From RGIG6165 sp045545175 (lineage in GTDB: Bacteria > Bacillota > Clostridia > Oscillospirales > Feifaniaceae): a stretch of 64,000 nt of DNA. The position numbers and the translations under genes were made by a program. This document shows positions 1 to 8,346 of the stretch, piece after piece. The stretch's first letter is position 1. Each line of letters opens with the position of its first letter. The notes below the pieces were generated by a model, which worked only from the letters and a program-made list of their open reading frames with translations, was not told where the DNA came from and did no database searches. Location of the stretch: NCBI GenBank assembly GCA_045545175.1, contig JAZQAK010000047.1, positions 62,001-126,000 of the forward strand, read 5' to 3'.

Positions 1-1193
1 ATAATCACAACGTCAAGATCTATAACAAATTCAGAGTCCTTGATTTCAATGGGTTTTCTTCTGCCTCTCTCATCAGGTTCACCGAGTTCCATTTTTACAC
101 ACTCAATACCTGTTACAAAACCGTTTTTAGGATCTCTTCTGTCATCAGGATTATTATATCCCAATATCTTCGTCGGATTGGTGAGGACCTTGAAAATAAT
201 TCCCTCCTCCTGCGCATGTTCAACTTCCTCAGCTCTCGCAGGAAGTTCATCCATCGAACGACGATAAATTATATACACGTTTTCGGCACCGAGACGTTTA
301 GCAGTTCTGGCAGCATCCATTGCAACGTTTCCTCCTCCAACAACTGCAATAGTTCTGCCCTTCATTACCGGTGTATCCGCTTCTTTTTGGTAGGCTTTCA
401 TAAGGTTGTTTCTTGTAAGAAACTCATTCGCCGAAAATACACCTTTAAACGATTCACCCGGAATGCCCATAAAGTTAGGAAGACCTGCACCCGAAGCAAC
501 ATAGACTGCTTCATATCCATCTTCAAAAAGTTCATCGATAGTTATGGTTTTTCCTATAATAACGTTCGTCTGTATGCTTACACCAAGTTTTTTTAGATTA
601 TCTATTTCCTTTTCAACTATTGATTTCGGAAGTCTGAATTCGGGTATGCCGTAAACAAGAACTCCACCTGCTTTGTGGAGTGCTTCAAAAATCGTTACTT
701 CATATCCTTTTTTTGCAAGATCGCCCGCACAGGTAAGCCCCGAAGGACCAGAACCGACAACTGCAACTCTATGACCGTTTGCCTGAGGTTTAATAATATC
801 GTCTTTACTATGTTCGTTGTGCCAGTCTGCAATAAATCTTTCAAGACGTCCTATGCCTACGGGCTCACCTTTAATACCACGTACGCATTTAGCCTCACAC
901 TGCGATTCCTGAGGACAAACTCTGCCACACACCGCAGGAAGATTTGAAGACTGTGCAATAACCTGATACGCACCTTCAAAATCAAGTTCATTTATCTTTT
1001 TAATAAACTCCGGTATATGAATATTAACGGGACACCCCGAAACACACGGCATATTTTTACATCCGAGACAACGGGCTGCCTCATCAAGTGCGGCTTCCTT
1101 TGAATAACCAAGCGTAACTTCAAGAAAATTGTTAGCGCGTACAGCAGCCTCCTGAGAAGGCATAGGGTTTTTATCAAGTCTCATATTAGGCAT
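1..1193 (-). CDS. nfnB: NADPH-binding subunit of electron-bifurcating transhydrogenase NfnB / GltA-type flavoprotein (3' partial)
   Basis: The frame stays open to the window edge, giving about 397 residues of a family of roughly 460. Eight N-terminal cysteines form two [4Fe-4S] sites (C42, C45, C50, C54 and C89, C93, C99, C103). An FAD-binding GSGPSG follows at 147-152 and an NADPH-type GGGNVA near residue 285. Proteins like this are often named glutamate synthase small subunit. Directly after an nfnA-like gene, the better reading is NfnB of NADH-dependent ferredoxin:NADP+ oxidoreductase, a cytoplasmic complex that couples NADH and reduced ferredoxin to NADP+ reduction. The ATG lies 1 nt after the nfnA stop, with AAGGAGGT inside the nfnA end. 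The biochemical role is inferred from the pair. Confidence 0.8.
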   Translation of the reverse strand, partial: MPNMRLDKNPMPSQEAAVRANNFLEVTLGYSKEAALDEAARCLGCKNMPCVSGCPVNIHIPEFIKKINELDFEGAYQVIAQSSNLPAVCGRVCPQESQCEAKCVRGIKGEPVGIGRLERFIADWHNEHSKDDIIKPQANGHRVAVVGSGPSGLTCAGDLAKKGYEVTIFEALHKAGGVLVYGIPEFRLPKSIVEKEIDNLKKLGVSIQTNVIIGKTITIDELFEDGYEAVYVASGAGLPNFMGIPGESFKGVFSANEFLTRNNLMKAYQKEADTPVMKGRTIAVVGGGNVAMDAARTAKRLGAENVYIIYRRSMDELPARAEEVEHAQEEGIIFKVLTNPTKILGYNNPDDRRDPKNGFVTGIECVKMELGEPDERGRRKPIEIKDSEFVIDLDVVI

Positions 1194-1194
1194 A

Positions 1195-2037
1195 TTACTG
1201 TACCTCCTTTTTAAAGAGATTGCAAGTTTCTTCGTGTGCATGCCTTTCAAACTCGTAATACGTTGTATTACGCATCATTGCTTCATCAAAATCCACTTCA
1301 AAACCGTCAAAATCAGGACCGTCAACACAGGCAAACTTGATTTTTCCGCCTACGGTAAGTCTGCAACCACCACACATACCCGTACCGTCTATCATCACGG
1401 GGTTCATTGAAACGGTTGTTTTTATATTGTAAGGTCTTATAGTCTCAACAACGAACTTCATCATTATCAGCGGTCCGATAACAAATATTTCATCAAAGGT
1501 CTCTCCTGCCTCAAGCATTTTCTTGAGCGGTTCAGTAACAAGACCTTTTTCTCCGTAAGAGCCGTCGTCAGTCATTATAGTAAGTTTATCCGATGCGTTT
1601 TTAAACTCTTCTTCAAGGATAAGAAGGTCCCTATTTCTGAATCCGATAATAGAATGAACCTCACATCCTTCATCGTGCAGTTTCTGTGCAACGGGAAGTG
1701 CTATTGCGCAACCCACACCGCCACCTACTATACAAGCCTTTTTAACACCGTCCGTTTTCGTAGGACATCCGAGAGGTCCTGCAAAATCAGAAAGTGCATC
1801 CCCTTCGTTCATATGTGAAAGTTTTTCAGTAGTTGCACCAACGGTCTGGAATATTATTTTTACTGTTCCGTTTTCTTTATCCGTACCTGCAACCGTAAGA
1901 GGTATTCTTTCCCCGTCTTCATCGGTACGCAATATAATAAATTGACCCGCCTGCGCTTTTTTAGCAACAAGCGGTGCCTTAATGTCCATCATAGTGACGG
2001 TCGGGTTCAACACCCTTTTATTTGTGATTTCATACAT
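1195..2037 (-). CDS. nfnA: ferredoxin-NADP+ oxidoreductase subunit NfnA (sulfide dehydrogenase/PyrK-like)
   Basis: The 280 residues match the usual NfnA/SudB length. An FAD/flavin-reductase domain comes first (residues 1-95), then an NAD-binding domain with GGGVGCA near 105. A C-terminal cysteine cluster (CGGC plus a later Cys, residues about 219-236) is typical of the [2Fe-2S] site of PyrK, SudB and NfnA. The partner nfnB follows 1 nt later, in the order seen in known nfnAB operons. PyrK is an alternative, but no pyrD is adjacent. GAGGCG upstream of the ATG serves as ribosome-binding site. The gene is third from a strong promoter that also drives radC. Confidence 0.8.
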   Translation of the reverse strand: MYEITNKRVLNPTVTMMDIKAPLVAKKAQAGQFIILRTDEDGERIPLTVAGTDKENGTVKIIFQTVGATTEKLSHMNEGDALSDFAGPLGCPTKTDGVKKACIVGGGVGCAIALPVAQKLHDEGCEVHSIIGFRNRDLLILEEEFKNASDKLTIMTDDGSYGEKGLVTEPLKKMLEAGETFDEIFVIGPLIMMKFVVETIRPYNIKTTVSMNPVMIDGTGMCGGCRLTVGGKIKFACVDGPDFDGFEVDFDEAMMRNTTYYEFERHAHEETCNLFKKEVQ

Positions 2038-2051
2038 GGTATCGCCTCATT

Positions 2052-2732
2052 TCAAATCTGGTTTAATTCCTTTAAAGAAGATGCATCGTTTTCAGCAACG
2101 ACTATATGGTCAAGCAGTTTAATATTAACGGGAAATAATGCATCGCTTAACTGTTTAGTCAGTAAAACATCCTGATACGAAGGTGTGGAAGTTCCGTTCG
2201 GATGATTGTGTGCTATGATAATTCCCGAAGCGGAATTACGGATTGCAAATTCTATTATCATACGAAGATTAACGTGCGAGATGTTGACAGTTCCCGAAAA
2301 TAATTTTTCACACGCAGTTACTCTGTTTTTATTGTCAAGAGAAGCTACAAAAACCGCTTCGTAAGAATATCCGAAGAATTTTGGAATGAAATAACTCTTC
2401 CTGGCTTCAACGTCAGACATATCTCTTTTAGTTTTATCTTCTTTAAATTTTTGCTCGGTATAGACAGAAAAAATCTGTGGCAACAGTTTCAAAAACACGG
2501 TAGTATTACTTCCGACACCTTCCACCGAAGACAAGGCATCGGTTGACGCATCGAGAACGCCTGCAAGTGAGCCGAATTTGTCGAGCAGTTTGTGTGCAGT
2601 TTCATTAGTATCAACCCTCGGAACAGAATAGAACAAAAGAAGTTCAAGAATATTATGTTCCTGCCACTTGTCTATGGAGTAATTATTGTTTTTAAATTGT
2701 TGTTTAAGTCGTTCTCTGTGCCCTTCATGCAT
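2052..2732 (-). CDS. radC: RadC family protein (JAMM/MPN domain)
   Basis: The 226 residues have the full RadC architecture. A helix-hairpin-helix-like N-terminal half (around 40-85) precedes a JAB/MPN domain with the metal-binding core HNHPNG near residue 174 and the downstream Ser and Asp (PSYQD) that complete the JAMM motif. Despite the name, a direct role in recombination repair is not established for this family; it is best described as a putative metal-dependent hydrolase. It is the first gene of a transcription unit with nfnA and nfnB, 14 nt away, which is not an obvious functional pairing. GAGGTG precedes the ATG. Confidence 0.9.
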   Translation of the reverse strand: MHEGHRERLKQQFKNNNYSIDKWQEHNILELLLFYSVPRVDTNETAHKLLDKFGSLAGVLDASTDALSSVEGVGSNTTVFLKLLPQIFSVYTEQKFKEDKTKRDMSDVEARKSYFIPKFFGYSYEAVFVASLDNKNRVTACEKLFSGTVNISHVNLRMIIEFAIRNSASGIIIAHNHPNGTSTPSYQDVLLTKQLSDALFPVNIKLLDHIVVAENDASSLKELNQI

Positions 2733-2754
2733 ATAGATTCACACCTCTCGCATT

Positions 2755-2782
2755 ATTATACAACATTTTTTTAATAAGTCAA
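2755..2782 (-). promoter_or_regulatory. sigma-A promoter of radC-nfnA-nfnB
   Basis: Read on the minus strand, TTGACT and TATAAT are separated by 16 bp, about 22 bp upstream of the radC ATG. Near-consensus hexamers make this a strong housekeeping promoter; no operator repeat is visible. Confidence 0.75.
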
Positions 2783-2790
2783 AATATATA

Positions 2791-2819
2791 TTTAAAATCA
2801 TAACAAAAAGTGGTATCAT
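2791..2819 (+). promoter_or_regulatory. extended -10 promoter placing +1 on the start codon of the pseudouridine synthase gene
   Basis: TTTAAA and TATCAT are 17 bp apart, and TG one base before the -10 makes it an extended -10 element. Counting the hexamer as -12 to -7 puts +1 exactly on the A of the ATG at 2826. No Shine-Dalgarno sequence is present, so a leaderless mRNA is predicted. Confidence 0.5.
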
Positions 2820-2825
2820 ATGCTT

Positions 2826-3770
2826 ATGAAAGAATTAACTATAAGCAAAAACGACGCAAATCAGCGTCTTGATAAATTTATTACCAAGGCAGTGCCCAAG
2901 CTGCCTTTATCTCTTATGCAAAAATATATCAGGACGAAACGTATTAAAGTAAACAACAAACGTGCCGAGAAAGATTACCGACTTATCGAAGGTGATTCTG
3001 TACAATTATACATCAACGATGAGTTTTTTGATGCACGGCACGAAAGTGATTTTACCAAGCTCAGAACATCACTTGATATAGTGTATGAGGATGAGAATAT
3101 TATTCTCATTAACAAGCCTAAAGGTATGCTCTGCCATGATGATGATAAAGAATCCTTCAACACACTTGCAAATCACATCAAATCATATTTATACCATAAA
3201 AACGAATATAATCCTCAAAACGAAAACAGTTTTGTCCCCTCACTCTGTAACAGAATAGACAGAAACACTCAGGGCATCGTAATTGCCGCAAAAAACGCTG
3301 CTTCGCTGAGAATTATGAACGAAAAAATCAGAAACAGAGAAATTGATAAGTACTATATTTGTATCGCACACGGATATTTCAAGGATAAAAGCGGCATTTT
3401 GAGAGGATATCTTACAAAAGACTCGGTAAAAAAGGAAATTAAGGTTTATAAAAATAAAGTAGCGGGCGCTTTATCTATCGTCACAGGCTACAAGGTTCTT
3501 AAAGAAAAAGACGGTCTGTCACTTGTTGAAGTAAAACTTGAGACAGGACGTACACATCAAATAAGAGCGCATTTTGCCTCTGTAGGGCATCCGCTGCTCG
3601 GCGACGGCAAATATGGTACAAACGCAGCAAACAGGCAGTATGCTTTGAAATCACAGGCACTGTGTTCATATAAACTTAAATTCAACTTTACGTCGGAAAG
3701 TGACATACTTTCATATTTGGACGGTAAGGTTTTTGAAATTCAACTGCCGGAAATTTTCAAGTCATTTTAA
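2826..3770 (+). CDS. RluA family pseudouridine synthase
   Basis: An N-terminal S4 RNA-binding domain (about residues 1-65) is followed by the catalytic RluA fold. The catalytic motif reads NRIDRNTQG with the essential aspartate at residue 145; the family consensus is HRLD, so the first residue differs. The motif GRTHQIRAH is intact. It should isomerise specific uridines in rRNA or tRNA; the target cannot be read from sequence. There are two in-frame ATGs six bases apart (2820 and 2826) and no ribosome-binding site. The second is chosen because the predicted +1 falls on it. It is transcribed away from radC. Confidence 0.85.
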   Translation: MKELTISKNDANQRLDKFITKAVPKLPLSLMQKYIRTKRIKVNNKRAEKDYRLIEGDSVQLYINDEFFDARHESDFTKLRTSLDIVYEDENIILINKPKGMLCHDDDKESFNTLANHIKSYLYHKNEYNPQNENSFVPSLCNRIDRNTQGIVIAAKNAASLRIMNEKIRNREIDKYYICIAHGYFKDKSGILRGYLTKDSVKKEIKVYKNKVAGALSIVTGYKVLKEKDGLSLVEVKLETGRTHQIRAHFASVGHPLLGDGKYGTNAANRQYALKSQALCSYKLKFNFTSESDILSYLDGKVFEIQLPEIFKSF

Positions 3771-3773
3771 TGT

Positions 3774-3802
3774 TTGCAATGCAGGCTTTAATCTGCTAAA
3801 AT
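3774..3802 (+). promoter_or_regulatory. sigma-A promoter of the DUF4364 gene
   Basis: TTGCAA and TAAAAT with a 17-bp spacer, followed by GGAG and the ATG of the next gene. It begins four bases after the preceding stop codon. Confidence 0.6.
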
Positions 3803-3828
3803 AAATCTACTAAATTTATGGAGATATT

Positions 3829-4365
3829 ATGTTTCAACAAGGAAGTATTACAGATGAAGAAAGATCCCGTTTACTAATTCTTTACGGGCTTAAAGCACTC
3901 GGTCAGCTCATACCCTACGACAGTCTGGTAGAGTTGATGATAGATAGCGATGAAATAAACTATTTCGACTTTGTCAACGATTTCGATTCACTTATGGCGA
4001 CAGGCCACATTGACTCATTTGAAAACGATGGTACAAAAGTTGTATGCATAACACCAATCGGTGAAGAAACGCTGGAAACACTCGAAAAACGTATTCCCTA
4101 TTCTATCAGGGAAAAAACCGCAAAAGGTGCTATGAAAATAACCTCAAAACTACGTTTTAAATCACAGGTATACGCCGAAACCGACAAAACAGAAAAAGGA
4201 TATACGGTAACCTGCAATATTTTAGAAGAAGATGAGCCGATGCTTAAACTAACTTTAGGTGTTGCAAATAAAATGCAGGCACAGAGTATTGCCGAGAGTT
4301 TTGAGAAAGACCCTCAAAAATACTATGCCGCAATCGTTGATATGTTTATGAATGACTTAAAATAA
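3829..4365 (+). CDS. DUF4364 family protein
   Basis: The 178 residues match the DUF4364 family, small cytoplasmic proteins common in Clostridia. The first 90 residues look like a winged-helix unit (helix-rich, with the segment ending in TPIGEETLETLEKRIP, typical of PadR/MarR-like folds). The C-terminal half is a beta-rich domain of unknown role. A transcription-related function is plausible, but no target is visible. It has its own promoter, GGAG ahead of the ATG, and ends inside a strong hairpin terminator, so it is monocistronic. Confidence 0.75.
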   Translation: MFQQGSITDEERSRLLILYGLKALGQLIPYDSLVELMIDSDEINYFDFVNDFDSLMATGHIDSFENDGTKVVCITPIGEETLETLEKRIPYSIREKTAKGAMKITSKLRFKSQVYAETDKTEKGYTVTCNILEEDEPMLKLTLGVANKMQAQSIAESFEKDPQKYYAAIVDMFMNDLK

Positions 4366-4390
4366 AAAAGGACGAATTATCGTCCTTTTT
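4365..4390. terminator. bidirectional intrinsic terminator
   Basis: A 10-bp stem (AAAAAGGACG / CGTCCTTTTT) with a 6-base loop, flanked by A and T runs. It lies exactly between two converging genes and overlaps both stop codons, so it can end transcription from both sides. Confidence 0.85.
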
Positions 4391-5025
4391 TATTTTAATA
4401 TTTCAGCAACAAAATCTTTTGCACCGTTAAATCTGTCAAGATTTTTACCGTCTTCCTTTTTTCCGCCACCTATCTGTGTCAAAACAACGTAATATTCATC
4501 AAAAAAGTCGAGACCTTCTTGATCGAACAGTTTTGTTTCGGATATGGGAATAGCATATTTTTTATAATTCTTATCAGTTATATCCGATAAATCAGTAAGA
4601 AAACCGTCAAACTGTTCATCGTTGAGCGCAGATTCATAGTGCGTCTTATCCATAATAAGTAGTTTCGGATCGCCTTCTCCGAGAAGTGCCATATACTTAT
4701 TCATATGCATCATATTCTGCTCGTTTTTATGCTCAAGATTATATGCTATGTAATTGTACTCTACGTACTTTTTTTCGTCAGGTATAATATCGGCAATATT
4801 ATCAGTGATATATTCAACAAGTGCCTCTTTGCTGTCATCTCCTGGGGGATACTCACCTACGGTGATAACGGAAATATCAGGCGGTATTTTCGATAAAACC
4901 TGATAAGCGTAAAATGCCACAAAAGCTATTACGGCAATAGCCGCTAACGTCCACGAAAAATAATACTGAAAATAGTAGTCTATTTTCTGTTTTCTGTTAA
5001 GTTGACTCCAATATTTGTTCTTCAT
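4390..5025 (-). CDS. single-pass membrane protein of unknown function
   Basis: The family is not recognised. With the ATG at 5025 the protein has 211 residues: a basic, aromatic cytoplasmic N-terminus (YWSQLNRKQKIDYYFQYY), one transmembrane helix at about residues 24-46 and an acidic extracytoplasmic domain without cysteines. A TTG 33 bases further upstream is rejected as start because the predicted +1 (about 5051) lies downstream of it; AAGGAT is well placed for the ATG. The promoter is perfect consensus, so expression is probably constitutive and substantial. Similar small membrane proteins are widespread in Ruminococcaceae, but no function is known to me. Confidence 0.7.
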   Translation of the reverse strand: MKNKYWSQLNRKQKIDYYFQYYFSWTLAAIAVIAFVAFYAYQVLSKIPPDISVITVGEYPPGDDSKEALVEYITDNIADIIPDEKKYVEYNYIAYNLEHKNEQNMMHMNKYMALLGEGDPKLLIMDKTHYESALNDEQFDGFLTDLSDITDKNYKKYAIPISETKLFDQEGLDFFDEYYVVLTQIGGGKKEDGKNLDRFNGAKDFVAEILK

Positions 5026-5057
5026 CTTTCTTATCCTTAATAAAATATTCTTAGTCA

Positions 5058-5086
5058 ATTATAAATCCGTGTAAATACATTGTCAA
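5058..5086 (-). promoter_or_regulatory. perfect-consensus sigma-A promoter of the membrane-protein gene
   Basis: TTGACA, 17 bp, TATAAT on the minus strand. The predicted +1 is near 5051, which decides the start codon of the gene downstream. Confidence 0.8.
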
Positions 5087-5129
5087 CAAATCCAAAAATT
5101 GTTAACTAATTAGATACAATATTTAACTG

Positions 5130-5158
5130 TTGCAATAAAATCAAAAAAGTGCTAATAT
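5130..5158 (+). promoter_or_regulatory. sigma-A promoter of the hemolysin III gene
   Basis: TTGCAA and TAATAT with a 17-bp spacer, 28 bp before the chosen ATG; GAGGTG follows as ribosome-binding site. Confidence 0.6.
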
Positions 5159-5185
5159 AGTTTCAATAACCACGTGAGGTGTTTT

Positions 5186-5848
5186 ATGAAAAAGTCATTA
5201 AAAAACAAAATTCCTCTTCCCGATTACACTCTCGGTGAAGAAATCACCAATTCTGTTACACACGGTATTGGCACTATGTTAAGTATTACGGCACTTGTTC
5301 TGTGTATTGTCAGATCAGCAATCCATTATGACGCATGGGCAGTAGTTTCATCCGCGATATACGGTTCAACGCTCGTTGTGTTGTATCTGATGTCTACAAT
5401 TTATCATTCACTTGCCCGAAACAAAGCAAAACGAGTTTTCAGAATTATCGATCATTGCAGTATATTTTTACTCATTGCCGGCACCTATACACCTTATACG
5501 TTAGTTTCAATCAGAGGGCCTCTCGGTTGGTCTATGTTTGGCGTAATTTGGGGAATGGCGATTGCAGGCATCGTATTTAACGCTATTGACCTTGAGAAAT
5601 TCTCAAAAATTTCTTTCATCTGTTATCTTGTTATGGGATGGGCGGTCGTTATGGCTATTAAGCCGATAATAGCATCGGTTGCCAAAGGGGGTCTTATACT
5701 CCTTCTTGCAGGTGGTATCGCCTATTCGTTAGGTGCAGTATTTTATGCTGTAGGTGCAAAAAAGAAATACATCCATTCCGTATGGCATATTTTTGTCATT
5801 ATCGGAAGTGTTCTGCATTTCTTCTCTGTATTTTTCTACGTTATTTGA
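5186..5848 (+). CDS. hemolysin III family (PAQR-type) membrane protein
   Basis: The protein has 220 residues and seven predicted transmembrane helices. It carries the family's conserved polar residues: the IYHS segment in the second helix, DHCSIFLLIAGTYTP in the third and HSVWHIFV near the C-terminus. In PAQR/hemolysin III proteins the histidines and aspartate bind zinc. Despite the name, haemolysis is not its likely function; bacterial members are linked to membrane lipid homeostasis. A GTG at 5174 is in frame, but it lies within GAGGTG, which positions the ATG at 5186. The 3' end overlaps rqcH, which converges, by 13 bp with no terminator between. Confidence 0.85.
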   Translation: MKKSLKNKIPLPDYTLGEEITNSVTHGIGTMLSITALVLCIVRSAIHYDAWAVVSSAIYGSTLVVLYLMSTIYHSLARNKAKRVFRIIDHCSIFLLIAGTYTPYTLVSIRGPLGWSMFGVIWGMAIAGIVFNAIDLEKFSKISFICYLVMGWAVVMAIKPIIASVAKGGLILLLAGGIAYSLGAVFYAVGAKKKYIHSVWHIFVIIGSVLHFFSVFFYVI

Positions 5849-7563
5849 TTTTTTGCATTACCGGAAACATATACGGTATACGAGGTTGAATAAATCACGA
5901 ATCCGGGTTTTGCACCGTTAGGTTTCTTTACAAACTTTGCAGGAGTATAGGTTACAGGTACCTTTTCTTCTCCCCTGCCGCTACTGAAATAAGCTGCATA
6001 TTCCGCTGCTTCGACAATATCATCGTCAGGAACTTCTTTTCCGTTTGCAACGAGTATAACGTGAGAACCCGTCAAATTCAGTGCATGAAGCCAATAATCG
6101 TTTTTAGCCGCAAATTTATGTGTGAGATAATCATTTTGAAGATTATTTCGTCCAACGTAAATATCAAAACCGTTTTTAGAAACGAAATGATGAGGCTGTG
6201 ACGGCTTTTGCTTTTTCTTAGCACCCGACGGACGCTTTAAATAACCAAGTTCAATAAGTTCATTTTTGATATCGTCAATTTCCTCAGGGCTTTGAACGAG
6301 TTCAAGCAAAGCAGAAAGTTTTTCAAAATACTCAAGTTCTGCCTTACCGTTTTTTATCTGACTGCCGAGCATTTCCTCGGCAGTTTTTAATTTCTGATAT
6401 TTTTTGAAATATCTCTGCGCATTCTTTGCTGCGGAAATTTTAGGATCAAGCGGAACTTCAAGCTTTGCAAGATTTTCATCATAATAATTGACAAGACTAC
6501 ACTTTGAAGCCCCTTTTTCAATACTATTTATATTTGCCGTTATCAGTTCACCGTATATTCTGTACTTTTCTCTGTCTTTACTTTCGGCAAGTTCCTCGTG
6601 TTGATTTACGAGTTTTTTACTGATTTTTTCAACGGTAGAATTTATATATCTTGAAATCTCAGCACTCTTGGTTTTTAGTATTTCTCTTCTTTCATCCGCA
6701 GAAAAATACTCATCAAGCAAATTCGAAAAACTATCGTAAGTTCTGCATTGATATTTATTGCCGTACTGTTCTATATTACAAACAGAATAGTCTTTCGGAC
6801 CCTTGTCACCAACCAACATATTGGCGCTTTTTTCAGAATTCAAAAAGGAAAACAACGTATCAAGAAGATTTTCTTTTTGTTCGCAGGATAATTCACATGC
6901 AGTAACATCCAAAACGTCAGCTTTAAAGGCAATTTCTCTTGAAATTAACGGCGAAAGGCCCATTACGTATGCCATCAGCAGTTTATCAGCAGTTAACGAT
7001 GACTTGTCCGCAAAAATTTTTTCACGTATTGCATCTTCACACAGAAAAGGATTAAGTTTATTCATACTGTCAGGCAATTTATACTTTGCACCGGGCATAA
7101 CCTGCCTTGAAGCATGCTCGTTAAAAGAAACCTTTTTCAGACTGTCAATTATTCTGTCTTCTGAGTCAAGTAAAATTATATTACTCTGACGTCCTAATAT
7201 CTCAAGAACAAGAGATTTAGTTTCTTTCTCAAGAAACTCATTTGTGACAGAAAATGAGAATTTTATTGCCCTTTCAAATGAAAGTTGCGTAATGCTCATA
7301 ATCTTACCACCTGATATATGCTTTCTAAGAAGCATACAAAACATTGGCGGCACATCAGGATTATCGTATACAACGTCTGTCATCTGCACACGCGGATGAT
7401 TTGCATTTGCACACAACAAAAGTTTTACGTTTTTGCCAAGCGTTCTCACCGTGATTACAATTCTGTCACGTTCAGGCATATTAATTTTATCGACCTTGCC
7501 GCCAAGACAAACTTCGTTTATCTCGGTCAACATAGATTTTAAAAAAACAGCATCAAACGGCAT
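5836..7563 (-). CDS. rqcH: ribosome quality control protein RqcH (NFACT/FbpA family)
   Basis: The 575 residues have the full NFACT layout: NFACT-N (about 1-210, starting PFDAVFLKSMLTEI), helix-hairpin-helix and long charged coiled-coil segments (about 210-430), and NFACT-R near the C-terminus, seen in NGFDIYVGRNN and NDYWLHA (about 465-500). RqcH binds obstructed 50S subunits holding peptidyl-tRNA and recruits tRNA-Ala to add C-terminal alanine tails for degradation. Older annotations call it fibronectin-binding protein A. It is the last gene of the DUF1858-trmK-nif3-rqcH unit, 9 nt after nif3, in a translation-linked context. Confidence 0.9.
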   Translation of the reverse strand: MPFDAVFLKSMLTEINEVCLGGKVDKINMPERDRIVITVRTLGKNVKLLLCANANHPRVQMTDVVYDNPDVPPMFCMLLRKHISGGKIMSITQLSFERAIKFSFSVTNEFLEKETKSLVLEILGRQSNIILLDSEDRIIDSLKKVSFNEHASRQVMPGAKYKLPDSMNKLNPFLCEDAIREKIFADKSSLTADKLLMAYVMGLSPLISREIAFKADVLDVTACELSCEQKENLLDTLFSFLNSEKSANMLVGDKGPKDYSVCNIEQYGNKYQCRTYDSFSNLLDEYFSADERREILKTKSAEISRYINSTVEKISKKLVNQHEELAESKDREKYRIYGELITANINSIEKGASKCSLVNYYDENLAKLEVPLDPKISAAKNAQRYFKKYQKLKTAEEMLGSQIKNGKAELEYFEKLSALLELVQSPEEIDDIKNELIELGYLKRPSGAKKKQKPSQPHHFVSKNGFDIYVGRNNLQNDYLTHKFAAKNDYWLHALNLTGSHVILVANGKEVPDDDIVEAAEYAAYFSSGRGEEKVPVTYTPAKFVKKPNGAKPGFVIYSTSYTVYVSGNAKNQIT

Positions 7564-7572
7564 TTATTTCTC

Positions 7573-8346
7573 CTAAATGAATTTATAAAGATTATCAAGG
7601 GATTTTGCATCAATCAGTTCAATTGAAGGGTAATTTTCTTTAATTATGGATTTGACCAGTTCAAGACCGCCCTTTTCAGTAAAATAATGACCTGCACAAA
7701 CAAGATTGAGTCCCATTTCCTTAGCATCAATAAAGTTATTGTGCTTTAATTCGCCGGTAAGTACGGTATCACATCTCTCGACGTACGCATCGTGAATACA
7801 GCTTCCGCCGCTTCCTGTTACAACAGCAACTTTTTTTACTTTTTTGTCACTGTCAAAAAACATAACTCCGCTTGCTGATATACACTTTTTAACTCTATCT
7901 GCGAAATCTGGTACTGATAATTCATTCTCAATGTGTCCTACTCTAAGACAAGGTTTGCCCTCAACTTCAGCGACCTTATCTACAATTATGCCGCAAGCAT
8001 CACAAAGTGAGTCAGACATACCGTTTTCAACATTATCAAGATTAGTGTGAAGACAAATTGCTGAAATTTTATTTTCAACAAGTGAGTATACTTTAGACGA
8101 TGAATAGTCATCTTTTCTTACGTTTTTTATTCCGCCGAATATAACGGGATGATGGCTTATGATAAGAGAACAATTATTATTCACAGCTTCATCGATGACA
8201 CTCTGCGTAATATCTACCGCAAACATAATGCCGGTAACTTCCGTATCAGGATCACCGACTAAAAAGCCCGTATTGTCCCATTCCCACGAGAGATCATGTG
8301 GTATCTTATCACCGAGCAGTTTATCTATTTCTTTTACCGTTACCAT
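7573..8346 (-). CDS. Nif3-like dinuclear metal-centre hexameric protein
   Basis: The 257 residues are typical of the short Nif3/YqfO family. Metal-ligand motifs are present: SHHP near residue 65, HTNLDN near 100, and a C-terminal GHYFTEKGG that supplies the last His and Glu. The in vivo reaction is debated; some members are annotated as GTP cyclohydrolase 1 type 2. The ATG shares its A with the trmK stop (TAATG), and GGAGG precedes it, so translation is coupled. trmK followed by a nif3-like gene is a standard Firmicutes pair. Confidence 0.9.
   Translation of the reverse strand: MVTVKEIDKLLGDKIPHDLSWEWDNTGFLVGDPDTEVTGIMFAVDITQSVIDEAVNNNCSLIISHHPVIFGGIKNVRKDDYSSSKVYSLVENKISAICLHTNLDNVENGMSDSLCDACGIIVDKVAEVEGKPCLRVGHIENELSVPDFADRVKKCISASGVMFFDSDKKVKKVAVVTGSGGSCIHDAYVERCDTVLTGELKHNNFIDAKEMGLNLVCAGHYFTEKGGLELVKSIIKENYPSIELIDAKSLDNLYKFI

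Noticed and set aside
992..1177. A 61-codon minus-strand frame at the left end
   Set aside because: It is out of frame with the nfnB coding sequence, which is open to the window edge and has all cofactor motifs.
1..1193. Annotation as glutamate synthase small subunit
   Set aside because: The sequence alone would allow it, but no large subunit is adjacent and the nfnA-type partner directly upstream fits NfnB better.
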